5,979 bases of DNA from Patescibacteria group bacterium UBA1875 (GCA_002338125.1 DDHN01000003.1:476-6454); one strand, 5' to 3'; shown: positions 1-5,579, counted from the stretch's first letter. Notes: a model not told the origin generated them from the sequence alone. Program-made: numbers and translations.

Positions 1-718
1 AAAGTAAGGCATAGTCAGAAAGATTGCGATCCGAAACATCGTAAATACGAACGTTAGAAGGAGCCGTTGGAGATGTTAGAGTTATACCGACAGCACTTAC
101 ACCAGAAAAATCAACCCAACCCAGATCATCATTCCATGCATAACCATGAAAGCTTCCCTCGTTATCTAAGTAAACATTAGAACCATAAGGCTCTAAATTA
201 AAATCCAAAACTCCACCTGTGTTCACGACGAATGCCTTTCCACTAACAACTCCGGAGACCTCATCGATTACAACTGGGCTATAAGGGTTATCAGTAGAGA
301 AGGCAATCCAACCTAAATCATCACTCCATACATAACCACTGAATTGACGAGTTAGGTTATCGATACTGACATTGCTACCATAAGGAGCCCCATTAAAATT
401 TAGCTCACCAGTAGTATTAGGGACTACGGCCCTACCAAGCACAGGAACCGAAGTAGCGGAAGTCTCAAATGCTTGAATCCCTTTATCGGTAGCAAAACCG
501 AGAATCAAAGCAATAGTTAGAGCTAAAATTGTATAAGCAAATAAAATCCCCAAATGTAAGTGGTGATGATATCGGTACTGGTGCCATCTTTTGTACCAAT
601 TGAATTTGGCTTTGAATCTACTGTGTAAGGGATGAAGAAAATTGAAAAAGGTCTCTTTTTCCGATTTAAGATATTCAAGAAACTTTTCAGTTTCTTTGGC
701 TTGTTTATTTTGCTCCAT
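1..718 (-). CDS. Membrane-anchored extracytoplasmic repeat protein, C-terminus cut off by window edge
   Basis: The reading frame is open from an ATG at 716-718 to the left edge (239 codons, no stop seen). A purine-rich AAGGGGAAG directly before the ATG can serve as ribosome binding site. Residues 1-56 are highly charged with a His-rich patch (about 46-55). Residues about 57-76 form one strong hydrophobic helix, so the rest is probably outside the cell. Two repeats of about 48 residues follow (about 93-141 and 158-205), sharing the pattern 'G.L.FN..PYGSNV..DN....F.GY.W.DDLGW..FS'. After residue 215 a Pro/Thr-rich stretch begins what looks like another beta domain. I do not recognise a named family; the Trp/Asp-rich repeats suggest a beta-sandwich adhesin or carbohydrate-binding wall protein, which is inference. 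The gene starts 25 bp after the RT stop, so it may be read through from the DGR operon. No variable region is visible in the part present. Confidence 0.85.
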   Translation of the reverse strand, partial: MEQNKQAKETEKFLEYLKSEKETFFNFLHPLHSRFKAKFNWYKRWHQYRYHHHLHLGILFAYTILALTIALILGFATDKGIQAFETSATSVPVLGRAVVPNTTGELNFNGAPYGSNVSIDNLTRQFSGYVWSDDLGWIAFSTDNPYSPVVIDEVSGVVSGKAFVVNTGGVLDFNLEPYGSNVYLDNEGSFHGYAWNDDLGWVDFSGVSAVGITLTSPTAPSNVRIYDVSDRNLSDYALL

Positions 719-743
719 CTTCCCCTTTTAAGTTATTTTATCA

Positions 744-1787
744 TTAGTAAGTATATTTGCAATTGGTTAATGCTTTTTCGAGACTTCTTGCATTGGCCCA
801 TTTAGTATGTGCCAAAAAAGCAGACAACCTTGTAGAAGAGTCTGATACCAGATGACATTTTTTGATGCTTAACCTGAAATTGTTAATTACCCTTTTTCTA
901 ACTAAAATATACTCCTCCCGGACGATGTAGCCTACAAAATTAATACCAGAATCTACCCTCCTAATATGTTGTTTGTTAGGATGAACATTGAGTTTAAGAT
1001 TTGTTTTTAAAAAATTTATAATAATTGTTTGATATACTCTCAGTTCCTGAATATTCTTACCAAGTAAAATAAAATCATCAACATATCTTATATAATATTT
1101 AACTCTCAAATTGTGTTTTATAAATTGGTCTAGCTCATTTAAGTAAACGTTTGCAAAAAATTGAGACGTGAGGTTGCCAATAGGAAGACCCTTACCCTTA
1201 GACACTTTAAATAATGATTTATCGTTTGGTAATTTTTTAAAATCGTTTGCTTTGCTTTGTATCTTTGGTTTAATATCCCGAGCAACATCGTGAAATATGA
1301 TTCTTTTAAGAAGCCATAAAGCATTATGATCATCTATTCTTTTCAAAAATAAGTTGAATAATATTTGATGATCAATGCTAGTAAAAAAACTTCTAATATC
1401 CATTTTAAGATAATAATTATAGCCTAACTTGCTGCCATCGCTACAAAACTTTTGTAATCTTTTCATAGCCTTATGAGTTCCTTTTCTTGGTCTACAAGCC
1501 CAAGAGTCATAGATAAATATTTTTTCGTAAATTGGTGCTAAGTAATTATAAAGTAAATGATGTATAACTCTGTCCCTAAAATCTGCTGCAAATATTTCTC
1601 TTATCTTAGGTCTCTTCACTACGAATGCGATAGAGCGTCCTGGTTTGTATTTTTTACTTTGTAGTTCATCTGAAAGTTCCAGTAAATTGTATTCTAAATC
1701 ACTCCAAAAGTTTAAGTGATTAAATTTTTTGGTTTTTCTTTTTCGGCAATCAAGATAAGCTTGGTATAAATTTTGAAAAGTAAACAT
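744..1787 (-). CDS. DGR reverse transcriptase
   Basis: An RNA-directed DNA polymerase of the diversity-generating retroelement clade, which copies the template-repeat RNA into cDNA with errors at adenines. At 347 aa it has the compact length usual for DGR RTs, with only a short thumb and no endonuclease or maturase domain. Visible motifs in order: FRDRVIHHLL (70-79) and CRPRKGTHKA (98-107) of fingers motifs 1-2; catalytic D130 in LKMDIRSFF (motif 3); GLPIGNLTSQ (200-209), whose SQ ending is a DGR hallmark where retroviral and group II RTs usually have SP; the catalytic YVDD box (235-238); and NFVGYIV (283-289). All three catalytic aspartates (D130, D237, D238) are present, so the enzyme should be active. 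The start is the only ATG after an in-frame TGA at 1803-1805. No Shine-Dalgarno is visible; a three-codon ORF overlaps the start as TAATG. It lies downstream of TR and avd in the canonical DGR order. Confidence 0.97.
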   Translation of the reverse strand: MFTFQNLYQAYLDCRKRKTKKFNHLNFWSDLEYNLLELSDELQSKKYKPGRSIAFVVKRPKIREIFAADFRDRVIHHLLYNYLAPIYEKIFIYDSWACRPRKGTHKAMKRLQKFCSDGSKLGYNYYLKMDIRSFFTSIDHQILFNLFLKRIDDHNALWLLKRIIFHDVARDIKPKIQSKANDFKKLPNDKSLFKVSKGKGLPIGNLTSQFFANVYLNELDQFIKHNLRVKYYIRYVDDFILLGKNIQELRVYQTIIINFLKTNLKLNVHPNKQHIRRVDSGINFVGYIVREEYILVRKRVINNFRLSIKKCHLVSDSSTRLSAFLAHTKWANARSLEKALTNCKYTY

Positions 1788-2088
1788 TATATTAGCATAA
1801 TCTCAGGAAGGCAGACCTTACTACCTGACACAACGAACATAATTGCTATTCGACTTGGTGTTGTTGTTCGTGTTGCCATGATTCAAGTTCGTGTTCCAGG
1901 CATTCGTAGCAGAATTCTCAGTAGCAGACCAGCTTATTGTTATCGACTTTAAATACACAACCTTTCAGTTTAAAACTAAAAATAGAAAGATTTGATTTTA
2001 TTCGCAAGTGCGAGCGATAACCGTAGTAAGGCATTTGTATACTTGATATCGTTTATCGGTATCAATTCTAACTTCTGCCTTCCAGAGA
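1788..2088 (-). ncRNA. Putative DGR template RNA with structured flanks
   Basis: The avd-rt interval (280 bp) has no convincing gene; it holds the TR and paired flanks. In minus-strand RNA sense four helices are visible. P1: 2074-2088 with 1801-1815, 14 of 15 positions paired with one U-U mismatch, extendable by two G-U and one A-U pair. P2: local hairpin 2043-2048 with 2060-2065, with an inner CG/CG step. P3: 2023-2031 with 1816-1824, 9 bp perfect. P4: 2015-2021 with 1939-1945, 7 bp perfect, enclosing a small hairpin at 2002-2013. P3 is nested directly inside P1 with no unpaired base on the 3' strand; P2 sits between them on the 5' strand, making a three-way junction. P1's 5' arm lies in the last codons of avd, and P3's 3' arm contains the 3' end of TR. 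In Bordetella phage BPP-1, sequences flanking TR are part of the functional DGR RNA. True transcript ends are unknown. Confidence 0.65.
1820..1932 (-). repeat. DGR template repeat (TR)
   Basis: This 113-bp non-coding repeat matches 2468-2580 without gaps at 101 positions; the 12 mismatches all fall on TR adenines (read on the minus strand). Conceptually translated in the VR frame, the TR encodes eleven Asn codons (AAC/AAT) spread through a C-type-lectin-like C-terminus running from WSATEN to YVRCVR and a TAG stop. AAY codons are typical of DGR templates, because changing the two adenines reaches many amino acids and never creates a stop codon. The repeat lies between avd and the RT gene. Homology stops at 1932/1933 on one side and 1819/1820 on the other. 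Confidence 0.97.
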
Positions 2089-2421
2089 CCAGGCCTTCCA
2101 ATTATTTAATTGCTTAGAAATACTAAATAGCGATTTAAAAGTATATTCATAACTTTTTAGACCCATTACCTCCATATCTTTAAGTAGCCTTAATTTAATT
2201 TTAATAATTTCTATTGTTAGCTCTGCCTTTCGAAAATATTTGGTTTTACTTTTCATATTATTGATAGTAATTATTTGTTTAATTAAATCATCAACCATAT
2301 CTCTTATTTCTTGGGCAAGACCATAGCGATAATCACGAGGAAAGTTTTTGGATAATTTGTAAAAATACAAACTGAAATCATATACACTTTTGAACAACGG
2401 TAAATGCTCATATCTAGCCAT
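2068..2421 (-). CDS. avd: Avd-type DGR accessory protein (four-helix bundle)
   Basis: This 117-aa protein matches the bacterial accessory variability determinant / four-helix-bundle (S23-like) family. Members form small, barrel-like, positively charged oligomers that bind the DGR reverse transcriptase and template RNA and are needed for mutagenic homing. Visible family marks are the N-terminal LPLFKSVYDF (7-16), the NFPRDYRYGL segment (26-35), a Lys/Arg-rich third helix (about 58-85, with RKAELTIEIIKIKLRLLKD) and the C-terminal ISKQLNNWKAW (101-111). Four amphipathic helices can be drawn at about 6-24, 32-55, 58-86 and 89-108. The ATG is preceded by a strong AAGGAG (2431-2436) with 9-nt spacing. 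The gene lies 47 bp after the target gene stop and 135 bp before TR. Its last codons (Ser-Leu-Glu-Gly-Arg, 2074-2088) are also the 5' arm of a predicted helix closing the template RNA, so that end may be under double constraint. Confidence 0.93.
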   Translation of the reverse strand: MARYEHLPLFKSVYDFSLYFYKLSKNFPRDYRYGLAQEIRDMVDDLIKQIITINNMKSKTKYFRKAELTIEIIKIKLRLLKDMEVMGLKSYEYTFKSLFSISKQLNNWKAWSLEGRS

Positions 2422-2440
2422 AGTAAATCACTCCTTGTTT

Positions 2441-2464
2441 AAATAATAAAATAATAAAATAATA
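2441..2464. repeat. Three tandem copies of an 8-bp A/T repeat between VR and avd
   Basis: AAATAATA occurs three times in exact tandem (2441-2448, 2449-2456, 2457-2464), followed by AAAA up to the edge of VR. The stretch is pure A/T and fills the gap between the target-gene stop and the avd ribosome binding site. It has no dyad symmetry strong enough to be a terminator. It lies just beyond the 3' (coding-sense) end of VR, where some DGRs carry target-recognition elements. Confidence 0.9.
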
Positions 2465-2467
2465 AAA

Positions 2468-2580
2468 ACTACCTGACACAACGAACATAACCGCTATTCG
2501 ACTTGGTGATGCTGTTCGTGACGCCATGAAGCAAGCTCGTGCTCCAGGCATACGTAGCAGAATGCTCAGTAGCAGACCAG
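2468..2580 (-). repeat. DGR variable region (VR)
   Basis: This is the diversified copy of the TR, forming the last 36 codons plus the stop of the target gene. Relative to TR, in coding sense, it carries 6 A-to-G, 4 A-to-T and 2 A-to-C changes and none at the non-adenine positions. Affected residues of the target are H240, Y244, S247, S249, L251, V254, S257, I258 and G264, all Asn in the TR. Asn256 and Asn262 are unchanged. The invariant 3' segment coding for YVRCVR-stop is the probable IMH-like (initiation of mutagenic homing) end. Confidence 0.97.
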
Positions 2581-3281
2581 AAATAATAATTTGGTAAGGT
2601 TAAATTAAAATAGCTACCATCTATATAAGCTTGCATTAATTCTTTTTGAGTTGGCAGCCGCCAACCGTTACCCCTCTCAGAACAAAGCTGAATAGCCGTC
2701 TTATTCCCGACAGCGATATTATCCGCATCGGTAGTACCATCCCAGTCCCAAGATGAAAGCGACGATGAAGAAAACACAGGTGTTCCGGAATTATTAAGTA
2801 GCGGATAACTCCATATAAGTCCGGTTCGAGGATCTTTCTTGTCTGTTCCCGTAACACCGTCATTAACAGCTTCCCAAGTTATACTACAATTATCAGTCGG
2901 ATTAGCAAGGGCCGCGTTATCATGCCAGGCTTGTGTAGAGCAATTTGTTGGGGCCGGGTAATTACCAGTTTGCTGAGTGCGGTCATCGCTATAAAAAGTC
3001 TTACCGTCTCTAACATCTTCTTCACTGACATTACCAGATGGTTGCCATTTAGCAGCTGTTTTTATCCTGTTCCAGATTGTTCCCCAATCTGGGGCATCGG
3101 TATCACTGCCAAAGCCTAAGGCAGTAAGCTCGTTATATAGTGCTACTATCCTTGATGTTGCCCCGCTCTCAGGGCTATCTCCGACCTTCTCAGCTAAAAC
3201 ATTTGATAGTTTAAAGAATCCGATAGTTGATATGATTAAAACAAATATCGTTATTATGCTTAATTTTATGACTAACTTCAT
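2469..3281 (-). CDS. DGR target protein: secreted, DUF1566-like C-type-lectin fold
   Basis: The 270-aa protein whose C-terminus is rewritten by the DGR. Residues 1-30 look like a signal peptide or anchor: basic start, hydrophobic core (about 7-22) and a VLA-E junction at 30/31 suitable for signal peptidase I, so the protein is probably exported. A motif close to 'DGKTFYSDDRTQQTG' (92-106) is familiar from the region before DUF1566-type domains. The C-terminal domain (about 134-270) has marks of that FGE-sulfatase/CLec-like family: 'DPRTGLIWSYPL' (150-161), 'WRLPTQKEL' (207-215), 'FWSATE' (234-239) and a terminal 'YVRCVR'. Cysteines 114, 132, 200 and 268 could form disulphides. The VR covers residues 235-270. 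The likely role is a surface-displayed, diversifiable ligand-binding protein; the ligand is unknown. The start ATG follows a GGGGG Shine-Dalgarno-like run (3286-3290). It is the first gene of the target-avd-TR-rt cassette. Confidence 0.92.
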   Translation of the reverse strand: MKLVIKLSIITIFVLIISTIGFFKLSNVLAEKVGDSPESGATSRIVALYNELTALGFGSDTDAPDWGTIWNRIKTAAKWQPSGNVSEEDVRDGKTFYSDDRTQQTGNYPAPTNCSTQAWHDNAALANPTDNCSITWEAVNDGVTGTDKKDPRTGLIWSYPLLNNSGTPVFSSSSLSSWDWDGTTDADNIAVGNKTAIQLCSERGNGWRLPTQKELMQAYIDGSYFNLTLPNYYFWSATEHSATYAWSTSLLHGVTNSITKSNSGYVRCVR

Positions 3282-3333
3282 ACTACCCCCAATAAACTAA
3301 TAATATAATATAACCAAAACCATAGTAATGCAA
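3282..3333 (-). promoter_or_regulatory. Possible promoter of the DGR operon
   Basis: In minus-strand sense TTGCAT (3328-3333; 3 of 6 matches to the -35 consensus) is followed after 17 nt by TATTAT (3305-3310; 5 of 6 matches to the -10 consensus) in an A/T-rich stretch. The start point would be near 3298, giving a leader of about 17 nt that includes the GGGGG ribosome binding site. It occupies the gap after tgt. The -35 match is weak, and readthrough from tgt is an alternative. Confidence 0.4.
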
Positions 3334-3334
3334 G

Positions 3335-4468
3335 TCAGCGATATTTTTTTAAAAACTTTGTCTTAAAACCTTCAAATTTATCATCCTTAATAGACTCTCT
3401 AATATCCCCCATTAATCGCATCATAAAGCGCAGATTATGTAGTGTAGTTAATCGAATACCCAAGACTTCACCGGCTGACAAAAGATGCTTGATATAGGCT
3501 CGGGTATGATTTCGACAGGCATAACAATCACATTTGTCTTCGATTGGCTTTGTATCGTCCTTATACTTAGCATTACCCAAGTTTAACCGGCCGTTATATG
3601 TAAAAACAGTTCCATTTCTGGCCATTCTAGTTGGGGCAACACAATCGAACATATCTACCCCCAACGATACAGCCGAGAAAATATCTTCCGGCATTCCTAC
3701 CCCCATAAGATACCTTGGTTTATCTTCTGGTATTAGCGGTAATGTAGCTTCAAGGGCCTTTTTTTGTTTTTCTTTTGATTCTCCGGCATTAGCTACTCCC
3801 CCAATCGAAAAACCAGAAACATCAAATTGGGAAAGATGATTATATGACATCTCTCGAAGTTTTTTGTTGGCTCCACCTTGGATAATAGCAAATAGAGCTC
3901 CTTTATCCCCTTGTGCTTTTTGATAGTGGTGGTAGCCCCTTTCAAACCAATTAGAAGTTATTTTGACGGCCTGTTCGATCTCTTTGTCATCGGCATTAGC
4001 TGATGGACAAACATCCAGAGGCATCAGAATATCTGAACCAAGATTAAGCTGAATATCAATAACTTTCTCTGGGGTAAAAAAATGCTTGCTACCATTAAGA
4101 TGGGATTTAAACTCAACGCCATCGTTGGTAATCCTTGCTAATTTTTTGCTTCTTGAGCCTTCGCCCAGCGAAAAAACTTGATAGCCACCAGAATCCGTAA
4201 GAATTGGTTTTTCCCAGTTTATAAACCGGTGTAAACCACCTAGCTTTTTAATCAGTTTATCACCAGGGCGCATATATAGATGGTAGGTATTTCCAAGAAT
4301 AATCTCAGTTCCGATACCTAGGAGCTCATCTTTGTTTATTGTTTTTACTGTTCCTTGGGTACCAACCGGCATGAAAACTGGTGTATGAATATCGCCATGG
4401 CTAGTATGGATAAGACCTGTTCGCGCCTTACCTGACGTTGATATAATTTCAAAAAATCTATTACTCAC
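3335..4468 (-). CDS. tgt: tRNA-guanine(34) transglycosylase (Tgt)
   Basis: Exchanges guanine at the wobble position of GUN-anticodon tRNAs (Asp, Asn, His, Tyr) for preQ1 or queuine, the key step of queuosine modification. The 377-aa length is normal for the bacterial enzyme. Visible marks: LTDSGGYQVFSL with general acid/base D92; LDVCPS (151-156); FAIIQGG with Q197; the substrate-pocket loop GGVANAGE (223-230); YLMGVGMPEDI (253-263); MFDCVAPTRMARNG with the probable nucleophile D275; and zinc ligands C313, C315, C318 and H344 in the CxCxxC...H pattern. The catalytic set is complete. The loop 223-230 is one residue longer than the usual GGLAVGE, and the usual DE pair near 152 is DV here. The start is GTG at 4466-4468, with an in-frame TAA four codons upstream and no Shine-Dalgarno. 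It begins 56 bp after rplL, behind a terminator hairpin. No other queuosine genes are in the window, so the base may be salvaged (inference). Confidence 0.98.
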   Translation of the reverse strand: MSNRFFEIISTSGKARTGLIHTSHGDIHTPVFMPVGTQGTVKTINKDELLGIGTEIILGNTYHLYMRPGDKLIKKLGGLHRFINWEKPILTDSGGYQVFSLGEGSRSKKLARITNDGVEFKSHLNGSKHFFTPEKVIDIQLNLGSDILMPLDVCPSANADDKEIEQAVKITSNWFERGYHHYQKAQGDKGALFAIIQGGANKKLREMSYNHLSQFDVSGFSIGGVANAGESKEKQKKALEATLPLIPEDKPRYLMGVGMPEDIFSAVSLGVDMFDCVAPTRMARNGTVFTYNGRLNLGNAKYKDDTKPIEDKCDCYACRNHTRAYIKHLLSAGEVLGIRLTTLHNLRFMMRLMGDIRESIKDDKFEGFKTKFLKKYR

Positions 4469-4481
4469 CTGGCTATTTTAA

Positions 4482-4525
4482 CACAAAAACAGCCCTCTTG
4501 GGATTCGGGCTGTTCTTGTGTTTTT
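4482..4525 (-). terminator. Intrinsic terminator after rplL
   Basis: An AACAGCCC / GGGCTGTT stem with an 11-nt loop can be extended outward to 15 positions with one mismatch. In minus-strand sense it is followed by a T-rich run (TTTTTGTGTT), so it should end the rplJL transcript. On the plus strand it is followed by six T, so it could work in both directions. Confidence 0.85.
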
Positions 4526-4992
4526 TACTGTAATTCTACGGTAGCGCCGGCTTCTTCTAGCTTTTTCTTCATCTCTTCTGCTTCTTCTTTGGCAACATTT
4601 TCTTTGATTGGCTTCGGAGCTCCCTCTACAAGGTCTTTTGCTTCTTTTAGACCTAGGTCCGGCATTACTTCTCGGACTGCTTTAATAGCAGCAATCTTGT
4701 TACCACCACCGTCTTTTAGGATAACGTTGTAGGCTGATTTTTCTTCCTCAGCTCCAGCGTCACCACCAGCAGGAACAACTCCAGCAGCTGCTACTGGGGT
4801 AGCAGCAGAAACACCAAAACGTTCTTCAAGTTCACTTACTAATTCAGCAAGTTCTAAGGCAGAAAGATTTTCAATTTTTTCAATTAAATCCTTAAACTTT
4901 CCACTTGCAGTCTTAGCTTCTTCTTTTTTATCTTCGACTTTTTCTTCTTTTACTTCTTCAACCGGTGCATCTTTTTTTACATCTTCTGTCAT
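4525..4992 (-). CDS. rplL: Large-subunit ribosomal protein bL12 (L7/L12)
   Basis: Forms the mobile stalk of the 50S subunit, as dimers on L10, and recruits and stimulates translation GTPases. At 155 aa it is longer than the usual 120-130 aa. Residues about 1-30 are an extra Glu/Lys-rich, probably disordered extension. Residues about 32-61 (FKDLIEKIENLSALELAELV...) are the dimerisation domain, 62-84 an Ala/Gly/Pro hinge, and 87-155 the globular C-terminal domain with the conserved YNVILKDGGGNKIAAIKAVRE and LGLKEAKDLVEGAP segments that contact factors. The ATG has a strong AAGGAG at proper spacing, and no alternative ATG lies in front of the conserved domain, so the extension appears real. It lies 28 bp after rplJ in the same operon and is followed by a terminator. 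Confidence 0.98.
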   Translation of the reverse strand: MTEDVKKDAPVEEVKEEKVEDKKEEAKTASGKFKDLIEKIENLSALELAELVSELEERFGVSAATPVAAAGVVPAGGDAGAEEEKSAYNVILKDGGGNKIAAIKAVREVMPDLGLKEAKDLVEGAPKPIKENVAKEEAEEMKKKLEEAGATVELQ

Positions 4993-5020
4993 TTTATCTC
5001 CTTTTATTAATAATAATTTA

Positions 5021-5539
5021 TTACTTAGTTTTTGAATATTGGTCTAATACAGACACCAATCCTCTTAGATTGCCCTGAAGCACCCCGACCAAACCGCGAA
5101 GCGGTGATGCTAGTGAACCGACTACCTTAGCGTATAATTCTTCCCTTGAAGGCATATTAGCAAGTGATGACAATTCCTCTTGTGATAAGGATCTACCTTC
5201 AAGCGTTCCTCCAACCATTGATATTTTATCGTTATTTTTTGCAAAATCATTAATTGTCTTAGCCCCCATTACCTCATCAGGAGAAAAAGCAAAAGCAATC
5301 GGATGACCTGACAATTGACTTAAATCAAGTTCAAGCCCTGCTTCTTTTACGGCCAAAGCAAAAAGATTGTTCTTCAATACTTTTAAAGTGACTTCCTGTT
5401 CCCGAAGTTTAGCCCTAAGCTCGGTTATCTCCGCTACACTAAGTCCGGCAAAGTCTGCGAAAACAATAGACTTGCTTTCTCTTATTCTTTCAGTAATCTG
5501 TTTGACTAACTCTTCTTTTTTTCTTCTTGAAATAGCCAT
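5021..5539 (-). CDS. rplJ: Large-subunit ribosomal protein uL10 (L10)
   Basis: The stalk-base protein that anchors L7/L12 dimers to 23S rRNA; in many bacteria the L10-L12 complex also binds its own mRNA leader to limit expression. Its 172 aa is a typical length. Residues 1-130 form the rRNA-binding domain, with recognisable segments SKSIVFADFAGLSV (22-35), TLKVLKNNLFALA (51-63), GHPIAFAFSPDEV (78-90) and MVGGTLEGR (108-116). Residues about 133-170 are the amphipathic C-terminal helix (SPLRGLVGVLQGNLRGLVSVLDQ) that carries L12 dimers. The ATG is preceded by a strong AGGAGG (5545-5550) with 5-nt spacing. The upstream leader holds an L10-type regulatory structure and an attenuator. rplK and rplA, usual neighbours, are not directly upstream. 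Confidence 0.98.
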   Translation of the reverse strand: MAISRRKKEELVKQITERIRESKSIVFADFAGLSVAEITELRAKLREQEVTLKVLKNNLFALAVKEAGLELDLSQLSGHPIAFAFSPDEVMGAKTINDFAKNNDKISMVGGTLEGRSLSQEELSSLANMPSREELYAKVVGSLASPLRGLVGVLQGNLRGLVSVLDQYSKTK

Positions 5540-5553
5540 TTTTTCCTCCTTTT

Positions 5554-5579
5554 AAAAAATCTTTGGAGATATCCAAAGA
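5554..5579 (-). terminator. Attenuator hairpin in the rplJ leader
   Basis: In minus-strand sense TCTTTGGA and TCCAAAGA (5572-5579 and 5560-5567) form a perfect 8-bp stem with loop TATC, followed by six T (5554-5559). It lies three bases before the rplJ ribosome binding site, so it can stop transcription just before the genes. Its left arm is also the right arm of the L10-leader closing helix, so the two structures exclude each other. Confidence 0.8.

Noticed and set aside
1139..1333. Second minus-strand frame inside the RT gene
   Set aside because: Shadow of the RT reading frame with no start signal or homology.
1933..1945. Possible extension of TR-VR homology beyond 1932 with a one-base gap
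   Set aside because: A few A-to-T-like matches can be forced, but changes at non-adenine bases appear at once, so homology is taken to end at 1932/2580.
1918..2034. Small 38-codon open frame in the avd-TR spacer, minus strand, starting MPYYGYRSH
   Set aside because: No Shine-Dalgarno. It ends inside the TR and its codons coincide with the predicted RNA helices, so the sequence is better explained as structured RNA.
1788..2067. CRISPR-like or group II intron arrangement around the reverse transcriptase
   Set aside because: No spaced direct repeats, no maturase or endonuclease domain and no domain V; the adenine-specific TR/VR pair and Avd identify a DGR.
2922..3119. Plus-strand frame opposite the target gene
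   Set aside because: Lies wholly antisense to a well-supported gene with no ribosome binding site or recognisable domain.
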